Positions 44,340 to 54,107 of a DNA stretch of 64,000 nt are shown here, one piece after another. Below the pieces are notes generated by a model. That model saw nothing but the letters and a program-made list of their open reading frames with translations, had not been told where the DNA came from and did not search any database. Numbering within the stretch: the stretch's first letter is position 1; every line of letters begins with the position of its first letter. Source of the DNA: Pediococcus ethanolidurans (GTDB lineage Bacteria; Bacillota; Bacilli; Lactobacillales; Lactobacillaceae); the NCBI RefSeq assembly GCF_001437405.1, contig NZ_JQBY01000002.1, positions 62,001 to 126,000 of the forward strand, given 5' to 3'. Made by a program: the position numbers and the translations under genes.

Positions 44340-45756
44340 ATGCAGACCATTATTCATTTTGCCAACGTGGTATTCAAGCCAATTATTGATTTGGGTGCTG
44401 CGCCAGTTATGTTAATTGTTCTAACCTTGATTGCTTGGGCTTTAGGTGTTAAGTTCTTCAGAGCCCTTGAAGGTGGTATTCGTTTAGCGATCGCTTTGAC
44501 TGGTATTAGTGCTATTATTAATATTCTTACTACAACTTACCAACCAGCCTTAACAGCCTTCGTTAAATCAACAGGTATCCAACTTTCTATCACTGATGTT
44601 GGTTGGGCACCACTAGCAACGATCACTTGGGGATCACCATATACCCTATTCTGCTTGCTACTTATGGTTCTATTGAACGTCGGTATGTTGTTATTGAAGT
44701 GGACTGATACACTTGATGTTGATATTTTTGATATTTGGCATATTTCATTCACTGCTTTAATGGCAATTTACTTTGGAGCTAACTTCTGGGTTGCTACTGC
44801 TCTTATTATTTTGATTGGTGCATTAAAGATCGTTAACTCTGATTTAATGAAACCAACCTTTAATGATTTATTGCATAATAACGATAACCCTATGACCACA
44901 ACTCATTTAAACTACATGATGAACCCTGTGATCATGCTCTTAGACAAGATTTATGATTTGTTCTTCCGTTGGTTAGACCGTTTTGATTTTGATTCCGCTA
45001 AACTAAACGAAAAAATTGGTTTCTGGGGAAGCAACTTTGCTATTGGATGTTACTTAGGTATCTTTATTGGTTTGGTTGGTCAACAAGGTGTTGAATCAAT
45101 CTTTACATTATCATTCACTGGTGGTGTCTGCTTGCAGTTATTCTCACTTATTGGTTCTTGGTTCATCAAAGCTGTTGAACCATTATCACAAGGTGTTACT
45201 GACTTAGCTAACAAACACTTAAAGGGTCGTAAGTTGAACATTGGTCTTGACTGGCCATTTATCGCTGGCCGTTCTGAAATGTGGGCAGCTGCAAACGTCC
45301 TTGCACCTATTCTTTTACTTGAAGCTTTAGTTCTTCCTGGCAACCATATTCTTCCTTTATTTAGGTGGAATCATTGCCATGGGTGTTACACCAGCTCTTT
45401 TAGTTGTAACTCGTGGACGTATCATTCGAATGATCGTTATTGGTGCCGTTGAATTACCTATCTTCCTTTGGGCTGGTACATTAAGTGCTCCATTTATTAC
45501 ATCAGTTGCTAAATCAGTTGGTGCATTCCCTGCCGGTGTTAAAGGCGGTACAATGATTGCTGAATCAACTAAGGAAGGTCCTATCGAACAATTCTTAGCA
45601 TACGCAGTAGGTAAATCATCTACAGGTGAAATTAAATTCATTCTCTACGCAGTTATTGGACTTGCAGCATACTGCTTAATCTTCTGGTGGTACGCTCGTC
45701 AAATGAAGAAACGTAATGCTATTTACGCTAAAGAATTAGCAGATAACAAAGACTAA
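44340..45756 (+). pseudogene. Galactitol-family PTS component IIC, frameshifted
   Basis: The frame from ATG 44340 (after AAAGGAG) encodes a GatC-type permease until LPGNHILPL, then shifts. The true continuation GGIIAMGVTPALLVV lies in another frame to 45756. The join is TTTATTTA at 45356-45363: removing one TTTA unit restores LPLGGII and a 470-residue protein, normal for GatC. As it stands, translation yields a truncated permease with a foreign tail ending at 45452, lacking about 125 C-terminal residues and the last helices. Confidence 0.88.
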
Positions 45757-45805
45757 TTATTAATTTAAACTTTTAATTATGACTGAACAAAGGAGGTCAA
45801 TAAAA

Positions 45806-45988
45806 ATGAACGAAAGACCAGAATTAAGTAACAAACAAAAGAAAGAAAAAATTACAAAGACTATGTTGTGGGCCGTGGTTGTGATTATTGCAGCTGTGAT
45901 TGCTTCAATTTCACATCATAATCTTTGGGTAACTCTTGGCCAGCTCGTCGTTACCTTCTTTGCTCTTCGTGAAGTGTTAAAAATTTAA
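45806..45988 (+). CDS. Small two-helix protein of the galactose PTS operon
   Basis: A 60-residue protein with a charged N-terminus (NKQKKEKITK) and two hydrophobic segments (about 22-38 and 41-56). The ATG at 45806 follows AGGAGG; a longer in-frame start lies upstream of this site. Last gene of the PTS operon. Family not recognised. Confidence 0.7.
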   Translation: MNERPELSNKQKKEKITKTMLWAVVVIIAAVIASISHHNLWVTLGQLVVTFFALREVLKI

Positions 45989-46010
45989 ACAATGATGTGT
46001 AAATAAGATT

Positions 46011-46048
46011 AAAAAGACCAATCCTTCCTCCCAAGGATTGGTCTTTTT
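46011..46048. terminator. Bidirectional terminator
   Basis: A 16-bp stem aaaaagaccaatcctt/aaggattggtcttttt with a 6-nt loop lies between the PTS operon (plus) and the GH78 operon (minus). Confidence 0.9.
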
Positions 46049-46076
46049 GTATGCTCTTCACTTACAACCATCTATG

Positions 46077-48104
46077 TTAATTGTGGACAATAATCGAACG
46101 TGCCTGTTCAACTGGAATTGTTAACTTTTTATCATCAATTAATAACGTTCCGCCGATTTGGGTAGCCTGCATGGTCAACAGATTTCCTTTAACCTCTAAT
46201 GCGACGTAGCCACCAACAGCATTGATGGGAAACTTACCTTTAAAGTCGCCTAACAATGATAATTGTGGTTTTAATTCAAACGTTACGTAACCTGGGTGCG
46301 TTGGCTTTAAACCAATCAAATATCTTCCTATCAAGTACAGTGGACTCGATCCCCAAGCGTGACACAAGCTTTTACCATATTTATCACCGTACATTGCATA
46401 GCGTGGAGTTCCTCTTTCATTTGGATCAAAATATTCCCAAAAAGTGGTTGCACCATTATCCAGCATGCCACCCCAATACGATTTGATGGTATCAAGTACT
46501 TTCTTATAATAGCCAATTTTAGCAAAAGCTTCTAACTCCCAAAATTTAAAATAAGGTGTGTTAATTGGTGCAATTTTTGGATTTAATAAAACATATTGTA
46601 AAATTTCAGTAGTTCGTTTCTTATCAGCATAATCAAACAAAATCGCGAAAATATTGGCATGTCGACTAACTCGATCTTTCCCAGATTCATAACTATCAAT
46701 ATAAGCATGTTTTTGTGGATTCCAATAAAATGTATCGATACTCTTTCTGAGTTTTTTATACCGTCTCGTATACTCCTTTGTGTCTTGATTTAAAAGTTTA
46801 AATACTCGAATTACGCTTTGTAAAGCACGTGCCAACACCATTTGTTCAGCACACAAAGGACCTTGATGATCGAAATCAGCCCAATCAATATAAATCCAGT
46901 CACCTTTACGTTCATGGATAAACCCTTTTTCATCCGTTGCTTCAAGCGAAAAATCAATCAGACGTTTCATCTTCGGATAAACGGCTTTTAAAAAGCCCTT
47001 ATCTGCAAACGTGTCATAATAGAGCTCAATACTAATTAACCAGTACATAGAATAATCCACAATGGTATCTAAATGCTGTTTAATATCAAGCTCACCACGG
47101 AGCCCAAGAATTGTACGTTCCACTAATTCTTTATCAAAGAAGTCATACCGATTCATGTAAAAGCATTGAAAAGCATCACCGGCCCAAATCCAGCGGTCTC
47201 GTTTAATACCATCAATAAAGAAAATTCCTGAGCAAAGACGTAAGGTGCGATCCGAGACTTGCCAAATTTTAGTTAACTTCGAATCTGAGGATGAAAAATC
47301 TCCAATTCTAGGAAATTTTACAAATTCAAAATCAACAGCTAACGTGCCAATCATATCAAAATTTTTAGCATCTGGTATATAGATGTATCGAAAAGCTCGC
47401 AATTTTGTTGTGTAACAATTGGTCTGTCTATCGTAGTTACCTGCGGGATCATGATCTGGTCGAATTTGATGCTCTAAATAGGTATCCTGCACATCCAAAG
47501 CCTCAGTCCGGCTTTCACCATAGCAAAGCACCAGTGGTTGAAAGACTCGTTTGAATTTAATTACCGTTTTGGCAGTTAAATCATGACCAAAATCAAATAA
47601 AACTCCACCTTTAATGTTTTCTACTTTTTTTGCATGTCTAATTTCATGTGTGTACTTGAAGTTCATCGGATTTTGATCAACGTTCAAAAAATATTTACTG
47701 GTTCCAGCATCCACTGAATTACCCAAAAAATTAGAAACTTGCCAACTTTCATCGCTTTGAATTTTTTGACCCTGAATATAAGCACACGGTAATCCAGAAA
47801 GATTAGCGACATAAATTTCGATACGATAATGGCCAATGGGACAAATCAGTGAATTCATCAATGAAAACTTAGTTTCGTCATCATTTTCTAAATTGATTAA
47901 TTTGCCATACCCTTCTCCCTTTATGGTGACCGTGAAGGCTTCTGCCTGATGTAATTGGACTTCCTTAAAAAAATACACATTATGGTTCCAGTTTGAAGTA
48001 TACCAATACGCAGGCCACTTCATTCCACGTTCTTCACGATCAAAATTCTGTTTCATTGCATGGTAAATCTCAAAATCACCATGATACCAAATCCATTTAG
48101 CCAT
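46077..48104 (-). CDS. GH78-like six-hairpin glycosidase
   Basis: A 675-residue protein resembling bacterial alpha-L-rhamnosidases (GH78): N-terminal beta domains, an (alpha/alpha)6 barrel (about 280-590) and a C-terminal beta domain. The hallmark motif reads DGIKRDRWIWAGD; the Glu found in RDER of proven rhamnosidases is replaced by Arg. A later TTFWEYFDP keeps the second Glu. There is no signal peptide, so it acts in the cytoplasm. The ATG at 48104 follows GGGAG; it is the last gene of a three-gene unit. Confidence 0.85.
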   Translation of the reverse strand: MAKWIWYHGDFEIYHAMKQNFDREERGMKWPAYWYTSNWNHNVYFFKEVQLHQAEAFTVTIKGEGYGKLINLENDDETKFSLMNSLICPIGHYRIEIYVANLSGLPCAYIQGQKIQSDESWQVSNFLGNSVDAGTSKYFLNVDQNPMNFKYTHEIRHAKKVENIKGGVLFDFGHDLTAKTVIKFKRVFQPLVLCYGESRTEALDVQDTYLEHQIRPDHDPAGNYDRQTNCYTTKLRAFRYIYIPDAKNFDMIGTLAVDFEFVKFPRIGDFSSSDSKLTKIWQVSDRTLRLCSGIFFIDGIKRDRWIWAGDAFQCFYMNRYDFFDKELVERTILGLRGELDIKQHLDTIVDYSMYWLISIELYYDTFADKGFLKAVYPKMKRLIDFSLEATDEKGFIHERKGDWIYIDWADFDHQGPLCAEQMVLARALQSVIRVFKLLNQDTKEYTRRYKKLRKSIDTFYWNPQKHAYIDSYESGKDRVSRHANIFAILFDYADKKRTTEILQYVLLNPKIAPINTPYFKFWELEAFAKIGYYKKVLDTIKSYWGGMLDNGATTFWEYFDPNERGTPRYAMYGDKYGKSLCHAWGSSPLYLIGRYLIGLKPTHPGYVTFELKPQLSLLGDFKGKFPINAVGGYVALEVKGNLLTMQATQIGGTLLIDDKKLTIPVEQARSIIVHN

Positions 48105-48128
48105 AAAAAGTCTCCCATTACTCATTCG

Positions 48129-49715
48129 TTAATTATTTTTTAATAAGTATTTTTCAATTAAATAAACCGGTGTGCAGCTCCATGCATGGCAATAACTTGT
48201 TAACAACGAACTTCCATAAGGTGAATATTCAGGCTTCTCAGGATTAAATGCTTCCCAAAAAGTATCAGCACCAAGTTGGACCATCTTTCCCCAGTACGAT
48301 TTCATTAATTTAACCGCCTCATCAGTTAAGTTAGCTTCAAATAAAGCTTGTGTCACATGATGATACATATAAGGTGTTGCAATATTCTTAATTGGAAACA
48401 ATTGATGAACTGTGTTCTGCATCAGTTTCTGATTTTCCTGATCGTTAAAAACATGAGCCAGTACCATCCAAGCTTGACTAGCTACATTAATCTCCCGTTC
48501 ATTTCCTGAAACAAATAAACCGATTTTTTCATCAAATAAATGCTGTTTGGTGAATTCCTCTAGGCTTGCCAACCTTGCCTTATAGAACCTTGTTTCCGGG
48601 TCTTTAACTAATCGCGCTAACGCAATAAATTGCTTCAAAGTATAGATCATGATGGCCTGTCCAGCGGTCGTCTTATCAAATTCATTGGACCAATCAACAA
48701 ACACGGGATATGTATCGTTTAACTTTAATTCTCCTTGCTTTGAAACTTGCTTCAAAGCTATATTAATCTGTTTTTTGGCTACATCATAAAGATCATTTAG
48801 AATCACTTTTTCATGACTGAATTTTTCGAAATCTGCTAAAATTGAAACAAAAAACAAACTGTAATCGAATAAAAATGTATCATCTGGAATTTCAGTTGGT
48901 TTGGTAAACACGTCAGCCGGTAGCCATCCGTTACTACTAGGCATCGCCGCAAAAAGATATAAACAACGCTTAACCAAATCAGTGTTTTTAAAAGTGGCAT
49001 AGTTTGCCAGAGCTTGTAAGCGTAAATCTCCTAGCCATAACCTTTGATCCCGTTTAGGCCCATCCTCAAAGACATCTTGCATGCATCCCTCTAAAGTCTT
49101 TAAACCTACCGCATATATCTTAGTGATTTCTGAATCTGCTAATTTTGGGACACTAACTTTAGACAAATCTGCAGAACTTTCTGTGGTTACAACCGGATTT
49201 TCAAAAACGACTTGCCACTTTGATGAAATACCTAAAATTGTTATTTCAAGGTATCTAAAACTATAACGTCTTGGCAATTCAAGTCTAGTGGGTAATGTAT
49301 CCAAATGAATATATTCTTCTTGAATCCAAGACTTACTTAGCCATCCCCTATAATTGGCACTATCTTCAGCAAGTTCAACAGGCATTTCCGCAAATTTAAA
49401 TTTAAGAAACACTGGCGCATCCATAGGTGAACCAAGCTTTTTTATATTCATACTAAATCGGCCAACATAATGATCACCAAAATCCAAGATAACTTTTTCA
49501 TCCTGTGTAAAACTATGCTTTGGCAATTCGCTTATATCAGCAACTTTTTTAATGTTATAGCCGCCCAATGAATTCGTACTTTTGTTCAAGTTACCTAGAG
49601 AGGTGGCATTTACAGAATGATAGTTTATCGTTGGTCGATACTGATTTGCTTTATTCAATAGATCTTGATTATACTTGAACTTTATATCGTTATTAATTTG
49701 AAAAGTAAATGCCAT
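48129..49715 (-). CDS. GH78-like six-hairpin glycosidase, short paralogue
   Basis: A 528-residue relative of the downstream protein. It lacks the extended C-terminal beta domain and has DGPKRDQRLWLGD at the hallmark site (Glu replaced by Gln) and DTFWEAFNPE for the second Glu. It is cytoplasmic. The gap to the next gene is 24 bp. It could cleave rhamnosides or another deoxysugar/uronide; activity cannot be assumed. Confidence 0.82.
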   Translation of the reverse strand: MAFTFQINNDIKFKYNQDLLNKANQYRPTINYHSVNATSLGNLNKSTNSLGGYNIKKVADISELPKHSFTQDEKVILDFGDHYVGRFSMNIKKLGSPMDAPVFLKFKFAEMPVELAEDSANYRGWLSKSWIQEEYIHLDTLPTRLELPRRYSFRYLEITILGISSKWQVVFENPVVTTESSADLSKVSVPKLADSEITKIYAVGLKTLEGCMQDVFEDGPKRDQRLWLGDLRLQALANYATFKNTDLVKRCLYLFAAMPSSNGWLPADVFTKPTEIPDDTFLFDYSLFFVSILADFEKFSHEKVILNDLYDVAKKQINIALKQVSKQGELKLNDTYPVFVDWSNEFDKTTAGQAIMIYTLKQFIALARLVKDPETRFYKARLASLEEFTKQHLFDEKIGLFVSGNEREINVASQAWMVLAHVFNDQENQKLMQNTVHQLFPIKNIATPYMYHHVTQALFEANLTDEAVKLMKSYWGKMVQLGADTFWEAFNPEKPEYSPYGSSLLTSYCHAWSCTPVYLIEKYLLKNN

Positions 49716-49746
49716 ATCGTCTTCGCTTTCTTATGTGTTCTTTGTA

Positions 49747-50097
49747 TTAATCCCCATTAAACCATCTTATCAGCTGTTCCACATTATTCATTTCGCGCTC
49801 TTGTAGCCGTTTGCCAAGTGTGGTGAGCTTCTTATCATAAACCAGCTTTACAAAGGCTTCTAGATCATTAACTAATTGAATCGAATGCGTTTTTCCGTCA
49901 GTGCTTAAAACTGAATCTAAACTCTGATCATTATTTTCAATAATAGAAGTCTGGTATAGACTTTCTGACAGGTTATCAGAGAACTTGTGAGTAAGTTGAT
50001 AATATCTTTGATTTACCTTTTGCGCATCCTTAGACACAAAATGATAAATGTAACCCTTCTGTTTAATTTCCACAATTGCCACTAAGTGTTTATACAT
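49747..50097 (-). CDS. Hypothetical protein upstream of the GH78 pair
   Basis: A 116-residue soluble protein with no recognised motif. The N-terminal half is beta-rich (HLVAIVEIKQKGYIYHFVS) and the C-terminal half helical (LGKRLQEREMNNVEQLIRWF). It lies 31 bp before the first GH78-like gene and is probably co-transcribed. The ribosome site is weak. Confidence 0.55.
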   Translation of the reverse strand: MYKHLVAIVEIKQKGYIYHFVSKDAQKVNQRYYQLTHKFSDNLSESLYQTSIIENNDQSLDSVLSTDGKTHSIQLVNDLEAFVKLVYDKKLTTLGKRLQEREMNNVEQLIRWFNGD

Positions 50098-50112
50098 GAT
50101 GTTAGCCTGCCC

Positions 50113-50164
50113 CTCTTTTAACGTCGTTTACGCTTCATATCTCCATTATGTGGGCGTTAAGAGG
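50113..50164. promoter_or_regulatory. Inverted repeat upstream of the hypothetical/GH78 unit
   Basis: CCTCTTttAACG near 50112 and CGTTAAGAGG near 50154-50163 form a 10-bp inverted repeat with two unpaired bases and a loop of about 30 nt. It is a possible operator or leader hairpin of the minus-strand unit. Confidence 0.4.
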
Positions 50165-50186
50165 CACTGTCAAATAAAACTAATTA

Positions 50187-50240
50187 AAAAATGTAACCAC
50201 TTTCTTGATAGCTAACTACCAAAAATATGATTACATTTTT
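50187..50240 (-). terminator. Probable terminator after the IIBCA PTS gene
   Basis: Arms aaaaatgtaa (50187-50196) and ttacattttt (50231-50240) lie just after the PTS gene on the minus strand; the loop is long (34 nt). Confidence 0.6.
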
Positions 50241-50260
50241 AAGATATAAACCTGTTCTCA

Positions 50261-52216
50261 TTATTTAATCAAATTTAAAATTTCTTCTTTAGTCTTGGCT
50301 TGATGCAATTCCTGTATGAAATCGCTGTGCATCAACAATTTAGCAGTGTTAGAAAGGTATTTGAGATGTGCGCCACTATCGTTTGCTGGAATCAAAAACG
50401 AAATAATCGTATCAACTGGCTTATCATCAAATGTTTGCCATTCAACTGGTTGAGCTAGTTTAATAACTAACATTTTAGATGAATGAATGGTGGCATCTTG
50501 TGCATGAGGAATCGCAATTCCATCTTGCATTCCCGTTGAGCCCTCTTGTTCACGTTTTAAATATTTAGTTAATACTTTATCTGCATCATCCGCTAAATTA
50601 TTTTGAACTGCAAAATCAGCTAAATATTTTAAAACCTCATCTCTTGAAGTTGCCGACACATTCAATTGAATATTATCAATCGTTAAAATCTCACCTGGAT
50701 CAAACGATTCGTTTTCTTTAGTGGGTGCTGACTCCTGCACTGACTGCTCTGGTTCAGCTTCTGTTCGTTCACCAGTCAAAACATCAATTGCGCCAACATC
50801 ACTGGCAACTGCATGTTTCTTTGCCTGACGACCAGCAATTGCGGCTAGCAACGCTCCGGAAACTAAAGCTCCAATGACAATCCATAGAACCCATAAAAAC
50901 GGATGGTTAACTAAAGGTAAAATAATGAAACCACCATGAGGTGCCGGAACCTGAATACGCGTCATATACGTAAGAATTGCCGCAATTGAGGAACCAATCA
51001 TAAATGACGGAATATTTAATAACGGGTTCTTGGCTGCAAACGGAATCGCACCTTCAGTAATATGTGTAGATCCTAAGAGAAAGTTAACGTAACCCGCACT
51101 ACGCTCATTACTTGAATATGCTTTGGGATTAAACAATACTGCAAATCCAGTTGCCAATGGTGGTGCAATACATGCAGCTGAAACACCAGCCATAAAATAG
51201 AAATTACCTTGTGCTAGTAAGGCAGTTCCAGTTAGATAGGCTGCTTTATTGATTGGACCACCAAAGTCAGAAGCCGCCATTACGCCAATAATCAAACCCA
51301 AGAGAATGGGACTACCATTTTCCATCCCTTTTAAGAAATTCATCATCCCGACATTTAAATCTTTCATCGGTAAGGAGATAAACCACATAATCATGCCTGA
51401 AATAAGCACACCTAAAACTGGATATAAGAAAATAGCTTTTAATCCTCTAAAGAGTTTGTCTGGTAGCGGTTTCAAAATATGCTGTAACAAAATGATCGTA
51501 TATCCAGCTAAATAGCCACCAACAATTGCGCCCAAAAAGCCAGTTCCATTAGTAAAAGCAATCATACCTGTTGCAAAACCGACAATCATTCCAGAACGTT
51601 TACTGATGGCTTCAGCAATAAATGCGCATAAAACCGGAACCATCAAGTTCATCGTACTAGATCCAATCGTGTTCAATAGGTAGGCAAAATAATTGTATTC
51701 TGCACTCTTAGGGTCGGCAGAATTAATTCCCCAGAAAAAGGAAATTGCAACCAACACACCACCAGCAACCACAAATGGCAACATATGTGAAACACCATTC
51801 ATTAAGGAAACATAGATCGTATTCCAAAGCGAGTCGCCATTTTTACCTTTGTTTGAATCAGATTGCACTTTTTCCTTCACAGAGCCACTTTTATAAACCG
51901 GAACATTTGCATCATTTAAAATGCGATCAACCAATTTATCAGGTTCACGAATTCCTTGTGCAACTGGGACTTTAATTAATTTTTTACCAATAAAACGGTC
52001 TGCATCAACATCCACATCCGAAGCGACAATTACACCACTAGCACCATCAATCTCAGCCTGTGTTAATGGATCATCAACACCGGTTTGTCCGTGCGTTTCC
52101 ACCTTGATAGTAACACCAGCTTTTTTTGCGGCCTGTTCTAGCGCCTCTTGAGCCATATAAGTATGTGCAATGCCAGTAGCACACCCGGTTGCCGCAATAA
52201 GTTTATATTTTCCCAT
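50261..52216 (-). CDS. Fructose-family PTS permease, IIB-IIC-IIA fusion
   Basis: A 651-residue PTS enzyme II. Domain order is IIB (1-100; Cys12 in ATGCATGIAHT), IIC (about 125-470, with FPAL-type helices and TEGAIPFAAKNP) and IIA (about 505-651; phosphohistidine in AIPHAQD). The order matches mannose-type ManP rather than IIABC FruA, so fructose is not certain; tagatose or mannose are alternatives. The gene follows a PfkB kinase by 3 bp. Confidence 0.92.
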   Translation of the reverse strand: MGKYKLIAATGCATGIAHTYMAQEALEQAAKKAGVTIKVETHGQTGVDDPLTQAEIDGASGVIVASDVDVDADRFIGKKLIKVPVAQGIREPDKLVDRILNDANVPVYKSGSVKEKVQSDSNKGKNGDSLWNTIYVSLMNGVSHMLPFVVAGGVLVAISFFWGINSADPKSAEYNYFAYLLNTIGSSTMNLMVPVLCAFIAEAISKRSGMIVGFATGMIAFTNGTGFLGAIVGGYLAGYTIILLQHILKPLPDKLFRGLKAIFLYPVLGVLISGMIMWFISLPMKDLNVGMMNFLKGMENGSPILLGLIIGVMAASDFGGPINKAAYLTGTALLAQGNFYFMAGVSAACIAPPLATGFAVLFNPKAYSSNERSAGYVNFLLGSTHITEGAIPFAAKNPLLNIPSFMIGSSIAAILTYMTRIQVPAPHGGFIILPLVNHPFLWVLWIVIGALVSGALLAAIAGRQAKKHAVASDVGAIDVLTGERTEAEPEQSVQESAPTKENESFDPGEILTIDNIQLNVSATSRDEVLKYLADFAVQNNLADDADKVLTKYLKREQEGSTGMQDGIAIPHAQDATIHSSKMLVIKLAQPVEWQTFDDKPVDTIISFLIPANDSGAHLKYLSNTAKLLMHSDFIQELHQAKTKEEILNLIK

Positions 52217-52219
52217 GAC

Positions 52220-53158
52220 CTATTTCCCCCGATCTTCTATAACTTGAATTTGAATTTGTTTTTCTAAATTAGGTACATTTTTAAAGTCTGTTATCCATGA
52301 TTGAAAGGCCGTATCACTACCTGCAGCTAAAGCTCGTTTTAGATTGACTTGATTGTCTAAATCGGTGATTAAACCACCTAGAAAGGCACCCAGCATTGTA
52401 TCGCCCGACCCGGCCGTATTAACAACGTCACCTTTAGCAGCATTCCCATATAAAACCGTGGCTTCATTTATAAACAAAGCGCCTTTTGAACCCAAAGAAA
52501 TCAAAACATTTCGAGCACCTTTTTCAACTAACGATTTCCCCATGGCAATTATTTTTTCTTGATTGGGAACATGATCAAGTCCAAACCAACTAGACAATTC
52601 ATGATCATTAGGTTTAATCAAATAAGGGTGATAACTTAACGTCTCCATAACTTCGTTATAGCTAGTATCTAGAACTAATTTAAATTGCTTTGCTGCAGCA
52701 ATTTTAGCTATTTCAACTAAAATACTAGATTGAATGCCCTCCGAAAAACTGCCAGATAAGGATAAAACATCATCTTTATCAAGTTGTCTAAGTTTGTCTA
52801 ACAGTTGTGAAACTTGATCCGAATTAGTTTGTGGTCCCTTATTTACTAATTTATATTCTTGGTTTTCATCTTGAACTCTTGTAAATACGTTAATGCGAGT
52901 TGGATCTTTAACATGCACAAAATCATTTTGAATATCGGCTTGATTCAAAACTTCTTCAATATAATTGAGGGTAAAACCACCACCAATTCCTAAGGCTTTA
53001 TTTTCAATACCCAATCTCTTTAGAATGAAGGAAACGTTGATCCCCTTTCCATTGGCTTGAATATCATAGTTTTCAGTTCGATTAACAACATTAGGTTGCA
53101 TCGTCTTTGTATCAATAAATAAGTCAATAGCTGGATTTAGTGTTAATGTGTAAATCAT
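52220..53158 (-). CDS. PfkB-family sugar-phosphate kinase (FruK/LacC-like)
   Basis: A 312-residue kinase of the 1-phosphofructokinase/tagatose-6-phosphate kinase family. It starts IYTLTLNPAIDLFID; NGKGINVSFILKRLG is the sugar-binding motif and VVNTAGSGDTMLGAFLGG holds the catalytic Asp and anion hole. Co-transcribed with the IIBCA permease. Because no lacC is present beside lacABD, this enzyme could also phosphorylate tagatose-6-phosphate. Confidence 0.9.
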   Translation of the reverse strand: MIYTLTLNPAIDLFIDTKTMQPNVVNRTENYDIQANGKGINVSFILKRLGIENKALGIGGGFTLNYIEEVLNQADIQNDFVHVKDPTRINVFTRVQDENQEYKLVNKGPQTNSDQVSQLLDKLRQLDKDDVLSLSGSFSEGIQSSILVEIAKIAAAKQFKLVLDTSYNEVMETLSYHPYLIKPNDHELSSWFGLDHVPNQEKIIAMGKSLVEKGARNVLISLGSKGALFINEATVLYGNAAKGDVVNTAGSGDTMLGAFLGGLITDLDNQVNLKRALAAGSDTAFQSWITDFKNVPNLEKQIQIQVIEDRGK

Positions 53159-53212
53159 TTCATCACTCCTCTCTTTGTCTTCTTTTTAAGAATAACATTT
53201 TGATAAATGTAA

Positions 53213-53227
53213 ATGTTTTCAAAACAT
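53213..53227. promoter_or_regulatory. Palindromic operator between kinase and RpiR genes
   Basis: ATGTTTT-C-AAAACAT is a perfect 15-bp dyad in the divergent region. The RpiR-type regulator encoded to the right is the likely ligand. Confidence 0.6.
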
Positions 53228-53279
53228 GCTATCATGAATTCAAACCTGAAAATTTCTTTACAACTTTGGAGGCAGCATT

Positions 53280-54059
53280 TTGAGTGAATCTCTAAGTACA
53301 TCTGAAAAATATTTATGGCAATACGTCCAAGAACACGCCAGTGACATTGTAGATACTTCTATAGTTGAACTTAGTGAACGAGCTAACGTTTCAACTGCCA
53401 CGATTGTAAGAACCATGAAAAAAATGGGCTACTCTGGCTATACACCCTTTCGACAAGAAGCCATTCGCAAACTAACAGATAAAACGCAAGATTTCAAAGT
53501 TTTAAAAGAAACCGATCACGAAATTCGAGCCGCTATTTTAAAGAATCAATATGAAGTTGACAACACAATTAGTAATTTAAATATTGGTGTGATGGAGGAT
53601 GCCATTCAAAAGGTCAATAACGCAAAACACGTTTACATCTTTGCGCGTGGCCTTTCCAATCTAATTGGTGAAGATATTTTACTGAAATTTGAGTTGCTTG
53701 GAAAAGATGTTCAGCTCCATGACGATCCCAATATTATTAAAACGTTAAGTAAACAAATCAATGGTAGTGACACCGTGGTTCTATTTTTAACCTTAAACGG
53801 AAACACACCTGAGTTAGTTAAGGCCGCTCAATCGTTATCCAAAAATGAAGTCACTACAATTACCTTTACCTGTAACAGCACCAGTGACATCATTCCTTAC
53901 TCGGATCTTATTTTTTTAGGTGTCAAATCGGCCGAATCTTATTTTCCAAAGTATGAAATTCGTTCACGGCTTCCATTACAAATTCTCACGCGTATTTTCT
54001 TAGATGCTTTTGCAATTCGTATTCAGGGACACCAAAATTTAACCAATAAAAAAACGTAA
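53280..54059 (+). CDS. MurR/RpiR-family transcriptional regulator
   Basis: A 259-residue regulator. The N-terminal HTH_6 domain has ELSERANVSTATIVRTMKKMG; the C-terminal SIS domain (about 110-245) binds a phosphosugar (FARGLSNLIGEDIL, FLTLNGNTPELV). TTG start after TTGGAGG. Divergent from the kinase/PTS operon, which it presumably controls. Confidence 0.9.
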   Translation: MSESLSTSEKYLWQYVQEHASDIVDTSIVELSERANVSTATIVRTMKKMGYSGYTPFRQEAIRKLTDKTQDFKVLKETDHEIRAAILKNQYEVDNTISNLNIGVMEDAIQKVNNAKHVYIFARGLSNLIGEDILLKFELLGKDVQLHDDPNIIKTLSKQINGSDTVVLFLTLNGNTPELVKAAQSLSKNEVTTITFTCNSTSDIIPYSDLIFLGVKSAESYFPKYEIRSRLPLQILTRIFLDAFAIRIQGHQNLTNKKT

Positions 54060-54096
54060 ATCAATGCCAGTTTTGACATTGATTTACGCTTTTTTT
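54055..54096. terminator. Bidirectional terminator
   Basis: A 12-bp stem cgtaaatcaatg/cattgatttacg followed by CTTTTTTT lies between converging rpiR and nagA. Confidence 0.88.
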
Positions 54097-54107
54097 AGCT
54101 AATTTTT

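Noticed and set aside
45351-45452. Programmed ribosomal frameshift in the galactose PTS IIC gene
   Set aside because: The sequence CCTTTATTTAGG is not a recognised slippery heptamer with a stimulator, and related GatC proteins are encoded in one frame; a TTTA duplication is simpler.
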